Positions 50,496-60,895 are shown, counted from the first letter of the stretch. The stretch: 64,000 nt of DNA from Burkholderiales bacterium PBB2 (GCA_002255955.1 NKIM01000016.1:1-64000); one strand, 5' to 3'. Program-made: numbers and translations. The notes: a model not told the origin generated them from the sequence alone.

Positions 50496-52048
50496 GGTAC
50501 TTCGCCCGGCTGTTCGTCATTGTCTGGACGATTCTTCGCTTCGGCCTCGATGATCTGGCCCTGTCGGGCTTGCGCCGCCGTCGTTTCCAGCTGCTGCGCC
50601 GCACCGTATCCCTGGGGCGCAGCTGGGATCAGCCCCGCGGCGTGCGCCTGCGCCTGGCTCTGGAACACCTCGGCCCCATCTTCGTCAAGTTCGGCCAGGT
50701 GCTGTCCACCCGGCGCGATCTGCTGCCGCCCGATCTGGTGGAGGAGCTGTCCAAGCTGCAGGACCGCGTGCCGCCGTTCCCGGCCGCCCAGTCGCGCGCG
50801 CTGGTCGAGAAGGCCTTTGGCAAGCCGGTCGAGGAGTTGTTCGGCAGCTTCGAGGCCGAGCCGGTGGCCAGCGCCTCAATTGCCCAGGTCCATTTCGCGA
50901 CGCTGAAAGACGGGCGCGAGGTGGCGGTCAAGGTGTTGCGGCCCGGCATGCTGGACACCATCGACGACGACATCGCCTTGCTGCGCACCCTGGCCGGCTG
51001 GGTCGAACGACTTTCGGCCGATGGCCGGCGCCTGAAGCCGCGCGAGGTGGTGGCCGAGTTCGACACCTATCTGCACGACGAGCTGGACCTGGTGCGCGAA
51101 GCCGCCAATGCCGCCCAGCTGCGCCGCAATATGGCCGGTCTGGACCTGATCATGGTGCCCGAGATGCACTGGGACATGTGCAGCACCGAGGTCATCGTGA
51201 TGGAGCGCATGAAGGGCGTGCCGATCTCGCAGCTCGATCGCCTCAAGGCGGCCGGCATCGACATCCCGAAGCTGGCGCGCGACGGTGTCACCATCTTCTT
51301 CACCCAGGTGTTCCGCGACGGCTTTTTCCATGCCGACATGCACCCGGGCAATATCCAGGTCAGCCTCGATCCCGCCACCTTCGGGCGTTATGTGGCCCTG
51401 GATTTCGGCATCATCGGCACGCTGACCGAGGTCGACAAAGAGTACCTGGCGCAGAACTTCATCGCCTTCTTCCAGCGCGACTACAAGCGCGTGGCCGAGT
51501 TGCACATCGCCTCCGGCTGGGTGCCGGCCGACACCCGGGTGGACGAGCTCGAAGGCGCGGTGCGCGCCGTCTGCGAGCCGCATTTCGACCGCCCGCTCAA
51601 GGACATTTCGCTCGGCCAGGTGCTGATGCGCCTGTTCCAGACCTCGCGCCGCTTCAATGTCGAGATCCAGCCGCAGCTGGTGCTGCTGCAAAAGACCTTG
51701 CTCAATGTCGAGGGCCTGGGTCGTCAGCTGGACCCCGAGCTCGATCTCTGGGCCACCGCCAAGCCCTTCCTCGAGCGCTGGATGAACGAGCAGGTCGGCT
51801 GGCGCGCCCTGATCAACCAGGTCAAGAAAGAAGCGCCTCGCTATGCCCAGCTCTTCCCCGAGCTGCCGCGCCTCCTGCACGATGCGCTCAAGCGCCAGGC
51901 CACGGGCCCCGACTCGCGCGCGCTCGAGGCCTTGCTGCGTGAGCAGCGGCGCACCAACCGCCTCTTGCAAGCCTTGCTCTACGGCGCGGTAGGCTTCACC
52001 CTGGGCCTGCTGGCCACACAGATCCTGCTGCGCTGGCATTGGCTGTGA
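50492..52048 (+). CDS. ubiB: Ubiquinone biosynthesis atypical kinase/ATPase UbiB
   Basis: A 518-residue ABC1/ADCK family protein needed for ubiquinone synthesis. The KxGQ motif appears as [18 protein letters not shown], the alanine-rich loop as [18 protein letters not shown], followed by [20 protein letters not shown] and the metal-binding DFGIIGTL. The C-terminus has a hydrophobic anchor ([19 protein letters not shown]). Length and motifs are as in E. coli UbiB. It is co-transcribed with ubiJ. Confidence 0.96.
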   Translation: MRYFARLFVIVWTILRFGLDDLALSGLRRRRFQLLRRTVSLGRSWDQPRGVRLRLALEHLGPIFVKFGQVLSTRRDLLPPDLVEELSKLQDRVPPFPAAQSRALVEKAFGKPVEELFGSFEAEPVASASIAQVHFATLKDGREVAVKVLRPGMLDTIDDDIALLRTLAGWVERLSADGRRLKPREVVAEFDTYLHDELDLVREAANAAQLRRNMAGLDLIMVPEMHWDMCSTEVIVMERMKGVPISQLDRLKAAGIDIPKLARDGVTIFFTQVFRDGFFHADMHPGNIQVSLDPATFGRYVALDFGIIGTLTEVDKEYLAQNFIAFFQRDYKRVAELHIASGWVPADTRVDELEGAVRAVCEPHFDRPLKDISLGQVLMRLFQTSRRFNVEIQPQLVLLQKTLLNVEGLGRQLDPELDLWATAKPFLERWMNEQVGWRALINQVKKEAPRYAQLFPELPRLLHDALKRQATGPDSRALEALLREQRRTNRLLQALLYGAVGFTLGLLATQILLRWHWL

Positions 52049-52124
52049 TGGCCTGAGCCCCGGCCGGCCCACCTAGGGGAGAGACCGGTGGGGCCAGGCG
52101 CATGATTCGGGTAGGCTGCGGCGC

Positions 52125-55100
52125 ATGCGCCTGTGCCCTGTTTTGAGCTCACTGTCAGCGACTCTCCTTTCGCTTCTTCACGGGCTTGGACGGTTCACTC
52201 GGCCGGTGGCTTGCCTGGCGCTGCTGCTGGCGCTGGGCCCGCTGGCGCAGGCGGGCAGCGGCCTGCAAAGCCTGCGCTTCGAGCCGCTCTCGGCCGAGCG
52301 GGCCGGCCTGCAAGCCATCCTGTACAGCGCCCAGCAGGATGCACGCGGTCTGATGTGGTTGGGTACCAGCGCCGGGCTCTACCGCTTTGACGGACGCGCT
52401 GCACAGCACTTTGGCTCTGAGCCTGCTGATGCCCAGACCTTGAGCCATCCCGCCGTGCGCAGCCTCTTGTTGCTGCCCGGCGAGCGCCTGCTGATCGGCA
52501 CCGAGCGGGGCCTCGACGAGATGGACCTGCGCAGCGAAACCCTGCGCCGCCATGGCCTGCCGAGCGAGCGGCACATGCGCGAGCGCTATGTGCTGGGCCT
52601 GCAGCCGGCCAGCGAAGGCCAGGTCTGGGTGATGACTGGCCTGGACCTGCAGCGTTTCGACCCTCAGCAGCGCCAGTTCCAGCCGGTCCGCCTGCCGACG
52701 CTGGAGCCGCTGGTGCCCGGCCGCAAGGCCGGCATGGCGGCCATGGCCAGCGACGGCGCGCAAGGCGTGTGGCTGGTGGCTGGCCGGCATCTGATGCATC
52801 TCGATGCCCAGGGCCGCCTGCAGCAGCGCTGGCCACTGGCCAGTTTCGGCAAGGCCGAGCCGGGCGTGCGCAGCCTGGTGATCGACGGCCAGCAGCGCGC
52901 CTGGCTGGGCACCAATGCCGGCGTGCAACTGATCGACACGCGCAGCGGTGAGGTGCTGGACCTGCCCGCGCGCTGGGGCCTGCCGCCCAGCCTGGTGCAC
53001 ACGGTCTACCGCGACCAGGACGATGGCATTTGGGTCGGTACGGGCAATGCCGGGCTGTGGCATTGGCGGCCGGGCAGCGAGCGCTTCGAATCGCATGTCC
53101 ACCATCCGGCCTTGCCCGACAGCGTCTTCAGCAATGCCATCTCGGCCCTGTTCCAGGATCGCAGCGGCGTGCTGTGGGTGGGCACCTGGGGTTGGGGTGT
53201 TTCGCTGGCGGACTTGCGCAGCGGCGGCTTCCGCGCTTACCGCTCGGTGGTCGGCGATGGCAGCAGCCTCTCGTCCGACAGCGTCATGGCGGTGGCGGCC
53301 GATGGGGCCGACCACGCCTGGGTGGCCACCTACGGCGGTGGTTTGAATCGCCTGCAGCTGAGCAGCGGAGAGGCCGAGCGCATCAGCGCGACACAGCTGC
53401 CCATGCGCTATCTCAAAGCCTTGTTGCTGCAGCCCGAGCGTGGGCTCTGGGTGGGCGGCGATGAGGGCTTGTTCTTGCTCGATCTGAAGCGCCGCCAGGC
53501 GCAGCGAGTCGATTTCGGTGAGCGCCTCGGCGGCGGCATGTCGATTGCGGCGCTGGCGCTGGATGCCCAGGGCCAGCTCTGGGCCGCCAGTGCGGCGGGC
53601 GCATATCGCTTTGCGGCCGATGGCCGCGTCACCCGCTACCGGCGTGAGCCTGGCCAAGCCGGCCAGTCGGGCGGCCTCAGCAACGAGGTGATCGACTGCC
53701 TGCTGCCCGACCGGGAGGGCCGGCTGTGGCTGGGCAGCAAGGGCGGCTTGCAACTATGGGATGCGGCGCAGCAGCGCTTCAGCCAGCCGGTGCGGCCCAG
53801 CGTGGACCTGCCGCAACCGTCGGAGCTGGCCATCTACGCGCTGCGACAAGACCGCCAGGGCCGCATCTGGGCCGGCACCCAGCTGGGGCTGTATGAACTC
53901 CTGCAGAACGCGGAGGGCGTCTGGCAGTTCAAGTCCTGGCGCGGGCTGGCAGGCATGCCCAAAGGCTGGGTGCACAGCCTGGAGCTGGTCGATGACGACG
54001 GGCTCTGGTTCGCCAGCCCCGATGGCCTCAGTCGCCTTGACCCGGAGCGCCGCAGCCTGCGCCACTATCCCTCGCGCAGCGGGCATTTCCGCGGCAACTT
54101 TGCCCAGGGCGGCAGCGCCCGCGGCGTGGACGGCCAGCTGCTGTACGGCGGTGACGGCCTGCTGCGCTTCAAGCCCAGTGAGCTGCACGACAACCCGGTG
54201 GCGCCGCCGGTGGTGCTCGCCGATGTGCGCATCTTCAACCGCTCCCTGCTGGACCCCAGCCAGGCGGTGCAGCGCGCTGGCGAGGCGGCCAGCAGCCTGG
54301 CCACGCTGGGTGTGAGCGGGCCGCTGGCCCAGGCCGAACACCTGCGCCTGAGTCACCACGAGGCCATGGTCAGCTTCGATCTGCGCGCCCAGCATTTCTT
54401 CAGCGCCGGCCGCTTGCGCTATGCCTGGAAGCTGGAGGGCTTTGACCAGGACTGGATCCACGGCTCCGATGGCGAGGGACTGGCCACCTACACCAATCTC
54501 GATGCCGGTCGCTATCGCCTGCTGGCGCGGGCCGCCAATCCCGATGGGGTCTGGGGCGACCCGCGGCAGCTGCTGACCATCGAGGTGCAGCCGCCCTGGT
54601 GGCGCAGCTGGAGCGTGCGCCTGCTCATGCTGGCGCTGCTGGCGGCGAGCCTGGCCGCGGCCTGGCAGCTGCGCCTGCGCCGGCTGCGCCAGGTGCAGCA
54701 GGAGCTGGAGCGCCAGGTCGAGCTGCGCACGGCCCAGGTGCGGGCTCAGCGCCAGCAGATCGCCACCGTCAGCGACATCGGCCGCGAGCTCACCGCCTCG
54801 CTCGATCTGGCGGCCGTGCAGCAGGCGTTGTACCGCCAGGTCGAATCGCTGATGCCGGCCTTGATTTTTGGCGTCGGCCTGTTGCGCGCCGAGGAGGGGG
54901 AGGGCGGCGTGGTGGCGTTCGACTTTGTCATCGACCGCGGCCGGCCCTTGCTGCCCTACCGGCGCAGCCTGTCGCGCCCGGATCAGCCGGCGGCCCGCTG
55001 CATCTTGCAGGGCGCGCCGCAGTGGGAGCGGGACATCGCGCATGACAACCGCTTGATTGACCCCGAGGACCTGTTTGCCCCCTACCGCCCCGACCTGCCG

Positions 55101-56147
55101 GCCGGCCAGGCGCTGCGCCTGGCCAGCGGCGAGGAGCCCACGCGTGCGCGCTCGGGCCTCTACGTGCCGCTGCAGATCAAGGGCCAGGTCAAGGGCCTGA
55201 TCTGCGTGCTCAGTGATCAGGTCGATGCCTACCGCCAGACCGATCTGGACCTGCTCCAGGCCCTGGCCGCCTACGCCGCCGTGGCCCTGGACAATGCCGA
55301 CGCCTACGCCCAGCTGCGTCGCACCCAGACCCAGCTCTTCGAGCAGGAGAAACTGGCCTCGCTGGGCTCGCTGGTGGCCGGCGTGGCCCATGAGCTGAAC
55401 ACGCCGCTGGGCAACAGCCTGCTGGCGGCCAGCACCTTGCAGGACGGCACCCGCGAGTTCAAGGACTTGCTGGCCACCGGTCAGCTGCGCCGCTCCGAGC
55501 TGCAGACCTTCTGCGACACCACCGAGGCCAGCGCCGGCCTGCTGGTGCGCGGCCTGGCCAGCGCCGCCGGCCTGGTGTCCAGCTTCAAGCAGCTGGCGGT
55601 GGATCAGACCTCGGAGCGGCGCCGCCTGTTCGAGCTGCAGCAGCTCTGCGAAGAGGTGCAGCTCAGTCTGATCAACCGCCTGCGCAAGGACGGCCATCAA
55701 CTGCAGATCCAGGTCGAGCCGGGCCTGAGCCTGGACAGCTACCCCGGTCCCTTGGGTCAAGTGCTCAGCAATCTGGTGCTGAATTCCATCATCCATGGCT
55801 TCGAAGGCCGGCAGAACGGCCAGATGCGCATCGAGGCTGAAGCCGCTGGCGCCGAGCGGGTGCGCCTGCGCTTCCGCGACAACGGCCGCGGCATCGCGCC
55901 CGAGCACCTGTCGCGCGTCTTTGACCCCTTCTTCACCACCAAGCTGGGCAGCGGCGGCAGCGGCCTGGGCCTGCACCTGTGCTACACCATCGTGCGCTCC
56001 ATGCTGGGCGGTGAAATCACGGTCAGCAGCACGGCAGGGGAGGGCGCGCAGTTCGAGCTGCTGCTGCCCCGCGTGGCGCCGGCGGCGGTGCCAGCGGCCG
56101 GCGCGGCCGGGCTTGAGGAGACGGGTGGCCTAGGCGCAGCTCTCTAA
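52125..56147 (+). CDS. Two-component-propeller sensor histidine kinase (Y_Y_Y, GAF, HATPase)
   Basis: A 1340-residue sensor. After a signal peptide (cleavage about residue 43) come repeated propeller blades of the WVGT/WLGT type over about 700 residues, then a Y_Y_Y domain (about 740-825), one transmembrane helix (825-845), a coiled coil, a GAF domain (about 885-1060), a dimerisation domain with phospho-histidine in AHELNTPLGN (about 1089) and a HATPase domain with NLVLNSIIHG, DNGRGIAPEH and GGSGLGLHLCYTIV. The large periplasmic sensor suggests detection of a polymer or a sugar. There is no receiver domain and no response regulator next door. A sodium:solute symporter follows. ATG sits 7 bp after a possible -10 box TAGGCT (52112-52117). 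Confidence 0.92.
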   Translation: MRLCPVLSSLSATLLSLLHGLGRFTRPVACLALLLALGPLAQAGSGLQSLRFEPLSAERAGLQAILYSAQQDARGLMWLGTSAGLYRFDGRAAQHFGSEPADAQTLSHPAVRSLLLLPGERLLIGTERGLDEMDLRSETLRRHGLPSERHMRERYVLGLQPASEGQVWVMTGLDLQRFDPQQRQFQPVRLPTLEPLVPGRKAGMAAMASDGAQGVWLVAGRHLMHLDAQGRLQQRWPLASFGKAEPGVRSLVIDGQQRAWLGTNAGVQLIDTRSGEVLDLPARWGLPPSLVHTVYRDQDDGIWVGTGNAGLWHWRPGSERFESHVHHPALPDSVFSNAISALFQDRSGVLWVGTWGWGVSLADLRSGGFRAYRSVVGDGSSLSSDSVMAVAADGADHAWVATYGGGLNRLQLSSGEAERISATQLPMRYLKALLLQPERGLWVGGDEGLFLLDLKRRQAQRVDFGERLGGGMSIAALALDAQGQLWAASAAGAYRFAADGRVTRYRREPGQAGQSGGLSNEVIDCLLPDREGRLWLGSKGGLQLWDAAQQRFSQPVRPSVDLPQPSELAIYALRQDRQGRIWAGTQLGLYELLQNAEGVWQFKSWRGLAGMPKGWVHSLELVDDDGLWFASPDGLSRLDPERRSLRHYPSRSGHFRGNFAQGGSARGVDGQLLYGGDGLLRFKPSELHDNPVAPPVVLADVRIFNRSLLDPSQAVQRAGEAASSLATLGVSGPLAQAEHLRLSHHEAMVSFDLRAQHFFSAGRLRYAWKLEGFDQDWIHGSDGEGLATYTNLDAGRYRLLARAANPDGVWGDPRQLLTIEVQPPWWRSWSVRLLMLALLAASLAAAWQLRLRRLRQVQQELERQVELRTAQVRAQRQQIATVSDIGRELTASLDLAAVQQALYRQVESLMPALIFGVGLLRAEEGEGGVVAFDFVIDRGRPLLPYRRSLSRPDQPAARCILQGAPQWERDIAHDNRLIDPEDLFAPYRPDLPAGQALRLASGEEPTRARSGLYVPLQIKGQVKGLICVLSDQVDAYRQTDLDLLQALAAYAAVALDNADAYAQLRRTQTQLFEQEKLASLGSLVAGVAHELNTPLGNSLLAASTLQDGTREFKDLLATGQLRRSELQTFCDTTEASAGLLVRGLASAAGLVSSFKQLAVDQTSERRRLFELQQLCEEVQLSLINRLRKDGHQLQIQVEPGLSLDSYPGPLGQVLSNLVLNSIIHGFEGRQNGQMRIEAEAAGAERVRLRFRDNGRGIAPEHLSRVFDPFFTTKLGSGGSGLGLHLCYTIVRSMLGGEITVSSTAGEGAQFELLLPRVAPAAVPAAGAAGLEETGGLGAAL

Positions 56148-56271
56148 GTCCGCCGCATTCCCCGGGAATCAAGGGTCTGGGGTGAAACCCGCGCTGTCGT
56201 GGCGGCCTGCAATGCAGAGATAATCCGCCGCGTTTTGTCCACCCCCAACTTCCGCTGAACGACCTGCCATC

Positions 56272-57732
56272 ATGCTTTTGACTTTGGTCTTTGCTTATCT
56301 CCTGGTCACCATCGCCATTGGTTTGTGGGCGGCCAAGCGGGTCAAGAACACCGCGGACTTCGCCATCGCCGGCCGCCATCTGCCGCTGGCCATGGTCATC
56401 ACCACGACTTTCGCCACCTGGTTCGGCGCCGAGACCGTGCTGGGCATCCCGGCCAAGTTTGTCGAAGGTGGCCTGAACGGCGTGGTGGAAGACCCCTTCG
56501 GCGCCGGCTCCTGCCTTATCCTGGTGGGCTTGTTCTTCGCCGGCAAGCTCTACAAGATGACCTTGCTGACCATCAGCGACTACTACCGCGAGCGCTACGG
56601 CCGCGTGGTCGAGGTGGTGTGCTCCTTCATCATCATCCTGTCCTATTTGGGCTGGGTGGCGGCCCAAGTCACGGCTTTGGGCCTGGTGTTCAACTTGCTG
56701 TCGGGCGGCTCCATCAGTGTGGCCATGGGCATGGCCCTGGGCACGGCGTCCATCCTGGCTTACACCTTGTTCGGTGGCATGTGGTCGGTGGCGGTGACCG
56801 ATTTCATCCAGATGATCATCCTGGTGCTGGGCTTGAGCCTGATCGCCTGGTTCGCGGCCGATATGGCCGGTGGCGCCGGCAAGGTGGTCGATCTGGCGGT
56901 CAGCAAGGACCTGTTCCGCTTCCTGCCGCCGCCCAGCCTGCACGACTGGCTGTTCTTCATCGGCAGCGCCATCACCATGATGCTGGGCTCGATCCCGCAG
57001 CAGGATGTGTTCCAGCGCGTGATGTCGGCCAAGGACGAAAAATCCGCCGTGCGCGGCTCCGTCATCGGTGGCGCCAGCTACATCGTGTTTGCCTTCGTGC
57101 CCATGTTCATCGTGGTCAGCGCCCTGATCATCATGCCGGAGCAGGCGGCGCAGCTGATCAAGGAAGACTCGCAAAAAGTCATCCCGACCCTGGTCATGGA
57201 CAAGATGCCCTTCGTGATGCAGGTGGTGTTCTTCGGCGCGCTGCTCTCGGCCCTCAAGTCCACCGCCTCGGCCACGCTGCTGGCGCCTTCGGTGACCTTT
57301 GTCGAGAACATCTGGCGCCAGTTCTTCCCGCGTGTCTCTGACCAGCAGGAGCTGCGCACCATGCGCATCGCCACCCTGATCTTCAGCGTCTGCGTCTGCA
57401 CTTACGCCATCATGCTGCAGGGCACGCCGATCTTTGAGCTGGTGACGGCGGCCTACAAGGTCACCCTGGTGGGCGCCTTCGTGCCTCTGGTGTTCGGCCT
57501 GTACTGGAAGCGCGCCACCACCCAGGGCGCAATCTTCGCCATCGTCCTGGGCGTGCTGAGCTGGCTGCTGTTTGAGGCCACGCCGGCCGGTGAGGACATG
57601 CCGGCCCAGCTGGCCGGCGTGCTGGCCGCGGTGCTGGGCATGCTGATCGGCTCCCTGGGCCCGCAGGCGATCAAGAATGTGCACGCCTCCCACCATAAGC
57701 TGGCCGGTTTGGAGCCCAAGGCGGGTGCCTGA
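56272..57732 (+). CDS. Sodium:solute symporter family transporter
   Basis: A 486-residue inner-membrane protein with about 13 helices of the SSS family. Family signatures are FAIAGRHLPLAMVITTTFAT, the segment WLGA-like FGAETVLGIPAKF and GSIPQQDVFQRVMSAKDEKS. It should bring in a small organic solute with sodium. Subfamily (proline, pantothenate, sugar, short acids) cannot be fixed by eye. It lies 124 bp after the large sensor kinase; a functional link is plausible but not shown. A -10-like GATAAT lies at 56218-56223. Confidence 0.88.
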   Translation: MLLTLVFAYLLVTIAIGLWAAKRVKNTADFAIAGRHLPLAMVITTTFATWFGAETVLGIPAKFVEGGLNGVVEDPFGAGSCLILVGLFFAGKLYKMTLLTISDYYRERYGRVVEVVCSFIIILSYLGWVAAQVTALGLVFNLLSGGSISVAMGMALGTASILAYTLFGGMWSVAVTDFIQMIILVLGLSLIAWFAADMAGGAGKVVDLAVSKDLFRFLPPPSLHDWLFFIGSAITMMLGSIPQQDVFQRVMSAKDEKSAVRGSVIGGASYIVFAFVPMFIVVSALIIMPEQAAQLIKEDSQKVIPTLVMDKMPFVMQVVFFGALLSALKSTASATLLAPSVTFVENIWRQFFPRVSDQQELRTMRIATLIFSVCVCTYAIMLQGTPIFELVTAAYKVTLVGAFVPLVFGLYWKRATTQGAIFAIVLGVLSWLLFEATPAGEDMPAQLAGVLAAVLGMLIGSLGPQAIKNVHASHHKLAGLEPKAGA

Positions 57733-57774
57733 GGGCGCCTGATCGTGCCGCGGGGCGCCCGCAGCCCGGGCCCC

Positions 57775-57780
57775 TATAAT
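57775..57780 (+). promoter_or_regulatory. -10 box upstream of the FmdB-like gene
   Basis: A perfect TATAAT lies 28 bp before the ATG at 57809. The region where a -35 box is expected is GC-rich and shows no TTGACA-like match. Confidence 0.5.
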
Positions 57781-57808
57781 TTACGGTTTTGAATCAACGG
57801 TTTAGACC

Positions 57809-58144
57809 ATGCCGATCTACGCTTACCGCTGCGCCGAATGCGGTCACGCCAAAGACGTGCTGCAAAAGCTGTCCGATGCACCGCTGAGCACCTGCCCGCA
57901 TTGCGGAGCAGAAGCCTTCCATAAACAAGTCACCGCCGCGGGCTTCCAGCTCAAGGGCTCGGGCTGGTACGCCACCGATTTCAAGGGCGGCGGCAGCGCT
58001 GCCGTCGCCACGGGCGCCACCGGTGGCGCTGTGGCGTCCACGCCCGATGCGGCACCCGCCAGCAGCAGTAGCAGCGCCGACAGCGGCAGCAGCAGCGCTG
58101 CCGCAGCGCCGGCTTCGTGCGGTGGCTCTTGCGCCTGCCACTGA
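57809..58144 (+). CDS. FmdB-like zinc-ribbon protein
   Basis: A 111-residue protein whose first 60 residues form the FmdB / CxxC_CxxC zinc ribbon: MPIYAYRCAECGH with cysteines 8 and 11, then CPHC with cysteines 29 and 32, and FQLKGSGWYATDF. The C-terminal half is an alanine/serine-rich tail ending in CGGSCACH, with three further cysteines. Early work tied the family to regulation of amidase genes, but most members are uncharacterised. It precedes DUF502 and aspS, a conserved order in Burkholderiales from my knowledge. Confidence 0.88.
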   Translation: MPIYAYRCAECGHAKDVLQKLSDAPLSTCPHCGAEAFHKQVTAAGFQLKGSGWYATDFKGGGSAAVATGATGGAVASTPDAAPASSSSSADSGSSSAAAAPASCGGSCACH

Positions 58145-58225
58145 GCTGCGCGTTTGAGCTCGCCCTCTGAAATCACGCCGCCGCCCACGCCTCCTGTGCC
58201 CTCCGCGCCTTCGAATAGGACCCCT

Positions 58226-58882
58226 GTGAAAAAGTACATCGTCACCGGCCTCCTGGTCTGGCTGCCTCTGGCCATCACCATCTGGGTGCTGTTGTGGGTG
58301 CTGGGCATCATCAACGGGGTGTTCGCCTCCATGCTGACCGCCCTGCAGGCGGTGGCACCGGCCTCGCTGCACGAGAGCATCGACGGCCTGCGCCACATCC
58401 CGGGTCTGGGCCTGGTGATCCTGGTCGGCGGCATGCTGCTGACGGGCGTGTTCGTGGCCAATATCTTCGGCCAGTGGTGGCTGCGCCAGTGGGACCGCCT
58501 GCTGTCCAACATCCCCATCGTCAAGAGCATCTACAGCTCGGTCAAGCAGGTGTCCGACACGCTGTTTTCCAGCAGCGGCAATGCCTTCCGTGAAGCCGTG
58601 CTGGTGCAGTACCCGCATCAGGGCAGTTGGACCATCGCCTTCGTCACCGGCAAGCCGGGCGGCGAGGTGGCCGAGGCCCTGGGTGACGAGCATGTCAGCC
58701 TCTACGTGCCGACCACGCCCAACCCGACCTCGGGCTTTTTCCTGATGATGCCTCGCAGCCAGGTGCGCCCGCTCAAGATGAGCGTGGATGCCGCGCTCAA
58801 GCACATCATCTCCATGGGGGTGGTGGCGCCGGAAGGCGAGAGCGCCGGGGACGAAGGCCCGGCTCGAAATCAGCCGGGTTGA
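58226..58882 (+). CDS. DUF502 family membrane protein
   Basis: A 218-residue protein with two N-terminal membrane helices (YIVTGLLVWLPLAITIWVLL and GLGLVILVGGMLLTGVFVAN) and a soluble C-terminal domain with the family motifs IPIVKSIYSSVKQVSDTLF and GFFLMMPRSQVRPLKMSVD. Function unknown. The GTG at 58226 lies five bases after AGGA and gives the usual KKYIVTGLLVW start; a TTG at 58154 would add a proline-rich stretch. The stop codon lies inside a hairpin. Confidence 0.88.
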   Translation: MKKYIVTGLLVWLPLAITIWVLLWVLGIINGVFASMLTALQAVAPASLHESIDGLRHIPGLGLVILVGGMLLTGVFVANIFGQWWLRQWDRLLSNIPIVKSIYSSVKQVSDTLFSSSGNAFREAVLVQYPHQGSWTIAFVTGKPGGEVAEALGDEHVSLYVPTTPNPTSGFFLMMPRSQVRPLKMSVDAALKHIISMGVVAPEGESAGDEGPARNQPG

Positions 58883-58905
58883 GCGCCTTGGCATGCGCTC
58901 AACCC
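58876..58905 (+). terminator. Perfect 11-bp hairpin overlapping the DUF502 stop codon
   Basis: GGGTTGAGCGC pairs with GCGCTCAACCC around an 8-nt loop; the TGA stop (58880-58882) lies in the left arm. No T-run follows, so it is a partial terminator, processing site or attenuator before aspS. Confidence 0.4.
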
Positions 58906-59041
58906 TGAGGGCTTTGGACGCAGCCCCTCAGCGCCTCCCCCGCATCAAAGACCTGTACCGAACCCTGTGGGCCGTGCCGGTACCGAGCGCCGGTGCCGCC
59001 GCCCGAATCGACGAAATTTTGGATTTTGGAGTGAACCCGCA

Positions 59042-60847
59042 ATGAGAACCTGTTACGCCGGCCAAGTCAGCGAGAAGCTGCAAGACCAGACCGTCACCCT
59101 TATGGGCTGGGCCCATCGTCGCCGCGACCACGGCGGCGTCATCTTCATCGACCTGCGCGACCGCGAAGGTCTGGTGCAAGTCGTCTGCGACCCCGATCGT
59201 GCCGACATGTTCAAGGTGGCCGAAGAGGTGCGCAACGAGTTCTGCTTGAAGGTCGTGGGCAAGGTGCGCCTGCGCCCCGCCGGCACCGAAAACAACAACC
59301 TGACCAGCGGCAAGATCGAAGTGCTCTGCCATGAGCTGGAAGTGCTGAACCCCTCGGTGACGCCCCCGTTCCAGATGGACGACGAGAACCTGTCCGAAAC
59401 CACGCGCCTGACCCACCGCGTGCTGGACCTGCGTCGCCCGTATATGCAGAACAACCTGATGCTGCGCTACCGCGTGGCCATGGAAGCGCGCAAGTTCCTG
59501 GACGAGCATGGCTTCATCGACATCGAAACGCCGATGCTGACCAAGAGCACGCCCGAGGGCGCGCGCGACTACCTGGTGCCCAGCCGCGTGCACGACGGCA
59601 TGTTCTTCGCGCTGCCGCAATCTCCCCAGCTGTTCAAGCAGCTGCTGATGGTGGCCGGCTACGACCGCTACTACCAGATCACCAAGTGCTTCCGCGACGA
59701 AGACCTGCGTGCCGATCGCCAGCCTGAATTCACCCAGATCGATATTGAAACGAGCTTCCTGAGCGAACAGGAAATCCGTGACATGTTCGAAGGCATGATC
59801 CGCCACGTCTTCATGAAGGCGCTGAATGTGGACCTGGGCACCTACCCGGTGATGAAGTACGCCGATGCCATGCATCTCTACGGTTCGGACAAGCCCGATC
59901 TGCGCGTCAAGCTGCAGTTCACGGAACTGACCGATGTGATGGGCGATGTGGATTTCAAGGTCTTCTCGACCCCCGCCACCACCAAGGGCGGCCGCGTCGT
60001 CGCTCTGCGCGTGCCCGGCGGTGCCTCGATCAGCCGCGGCGAGATCGACGCCTACACCGAGTTCGTCAAGATCTACGGCGCCAAGGGCCTGGCCTGGATC
60101 AAGGTCAATGAAGTGGCCAAGGGCCGCGAAGGCCTGCAGTCGCCCATCGTCAAGAACCTGCACGACAAGGCCGTGGCCGACATCCTCTCGCGCACCGGCG
60201 CGCAGGACGGCGACCTGATCTTCTTCGGGGCCGACAAGGCCAAGATCGTCAACGACGCCATCGGTGCCCTGCGCCTGAAGGTGGGTCACAGCGAATTCGG
60301 CAAGGCCAACGGCCTGTTCGAAGACCGCTGGGCACCGCTGTGGGTGGTGGACTTCCCGATGTTCGAGCACGACGAAGAGAACGACCGCTGGGCGGCCGTG
60401 CACCACCCCTTTACGGCGCCCAAGGACGGCCATGAAGACCTGATGGTCACCGACCCCGGTGCCTGCATCGCCAAGGCCTACGACATGGTGCTGAACGGCT
60501 GGGAACTCGGCGGCGGCTCCATCCGTATCCACCGAGCCGAAGTGCAGAGCAAGGTCTTTGACGCGCTCAAGATCAGCAAGGAAGACGCACAGGTCAAGTT
60601 CGGCTTCCTGCTGGACGCGCTGCAGTACGGCGCTCCGCCGCACGGTGGCCTGGCCTTCGGCCTGGACCGCATCGTCACCATGATGACCAAGGCCGAGTCC
60701 ATCCGCGACGTGATCGCCTTCCCCAAGACCCAGCGCGCCCAGTGCCTGCTGACCGGCGCACCGAGCAATGTGGACGACAAGCAGCTGCGCGAGCTGCACA
60801 TCCGCCTGCGCAATGCCGCGGCGGTGTCGGGCGCCAGCGGCGCTTGA
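59042..60847 (+). CDS. aspS: Aspartyl-tRNA synthetase, probably non-discriminating
   Basis: A 601-residue class II aminoacyl-tRNA synthetase. It has the anticodon-binding domain (about 1-110), the class II motifs ([28 protein letters not shown]) and the bacterial GAD insertion. Residues H30 and G81 correspond to the His and Gly described in Pseudomonas aeruginosa AspRS as marks of a synthetase that also charges tRNA-Asn, followed by amidation by GatCAB. The start ATG at 59042 gives the standard N-terminus ([13 protein letters not shown]); the frame is open for 25 codons upstream. A strong terminator follows. Confidence 0.97.
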   Translation: MRTCYAGQVSEKLQDQTVTLMGWAHRRRDHGGVIFIDLRDREGLVQVVCDPDRADMFKVAEEVRNEFCLKVVGKVRLRPAGTENNNLTSGKIEVLCHELEVLNPSVTPPFQMDDENLSETTRLTHRVLDLRRPYMQNNLMLRYRVAMEARKFLDEHGFIDIETPMLTKSTPEGARDYLVPSRVHDGMFFALPQSPQLFKQLLMVAGYDRYYQITKCFRDEDLRADRQPEFTQIDIETSFLSEQEIRDMFEGMIRHVFMKALNVDLGTYPVMKYADAMHLYGSDKPDLRVKLQFTELTDVMGDVDFKVFSTPATTKGGRVVALRVPGGASISRGEIDAYTEFVKIYGAKGLAWIKVNEVAKGREGLQSPIVKNLHDKAVADILSRTGAQDGDLIFFGADKAKIVNDAIGALRLKVGHSEFGKANGLFEDRWAPLWVVDFPMFEHDEENDRWAAVHHPFTAPKDGHEDLMVTDPGACIAKAYDMVLNGWELGGGSIRIHRAEVQSKVFDALKISKEDAQVKFGFLLDALQYGAPPHGGLAFGLDRIVTMMTKAESIRDVIAFPKTQRAQCLLTGAPSNVDDKQLRELHIRLRNAAAVSGASGA

Positions 60848-60872
60848 TGCGTCAAGCATCTGCATCACACCA

Positions 60873-60895
60873 GGGCAGCTTCGGCTGCCCTTTTT
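60873..60895 (+). terminator. Rho-independent terminator of aspS
   Basis: GGGCAGC / GCTGCCC with a TTCG tetraloop and TTTTT behind it, 25 bp after the stop codon. A textbook structure. Confidence 0.95.

Noticed and set aside
53754-55976. 740-residue minus-strand frame inside the sensor kinase
   Set aside because: The plus strand carries clear propeller, GAF and kinase motifs; the minus frame is a glutamine/alanine-rich shadow.
58928-60868. 646-residue minus-strand frame across aspS
   Set aside because: aspS is unmistakable, and the antisense frame shows no domain.
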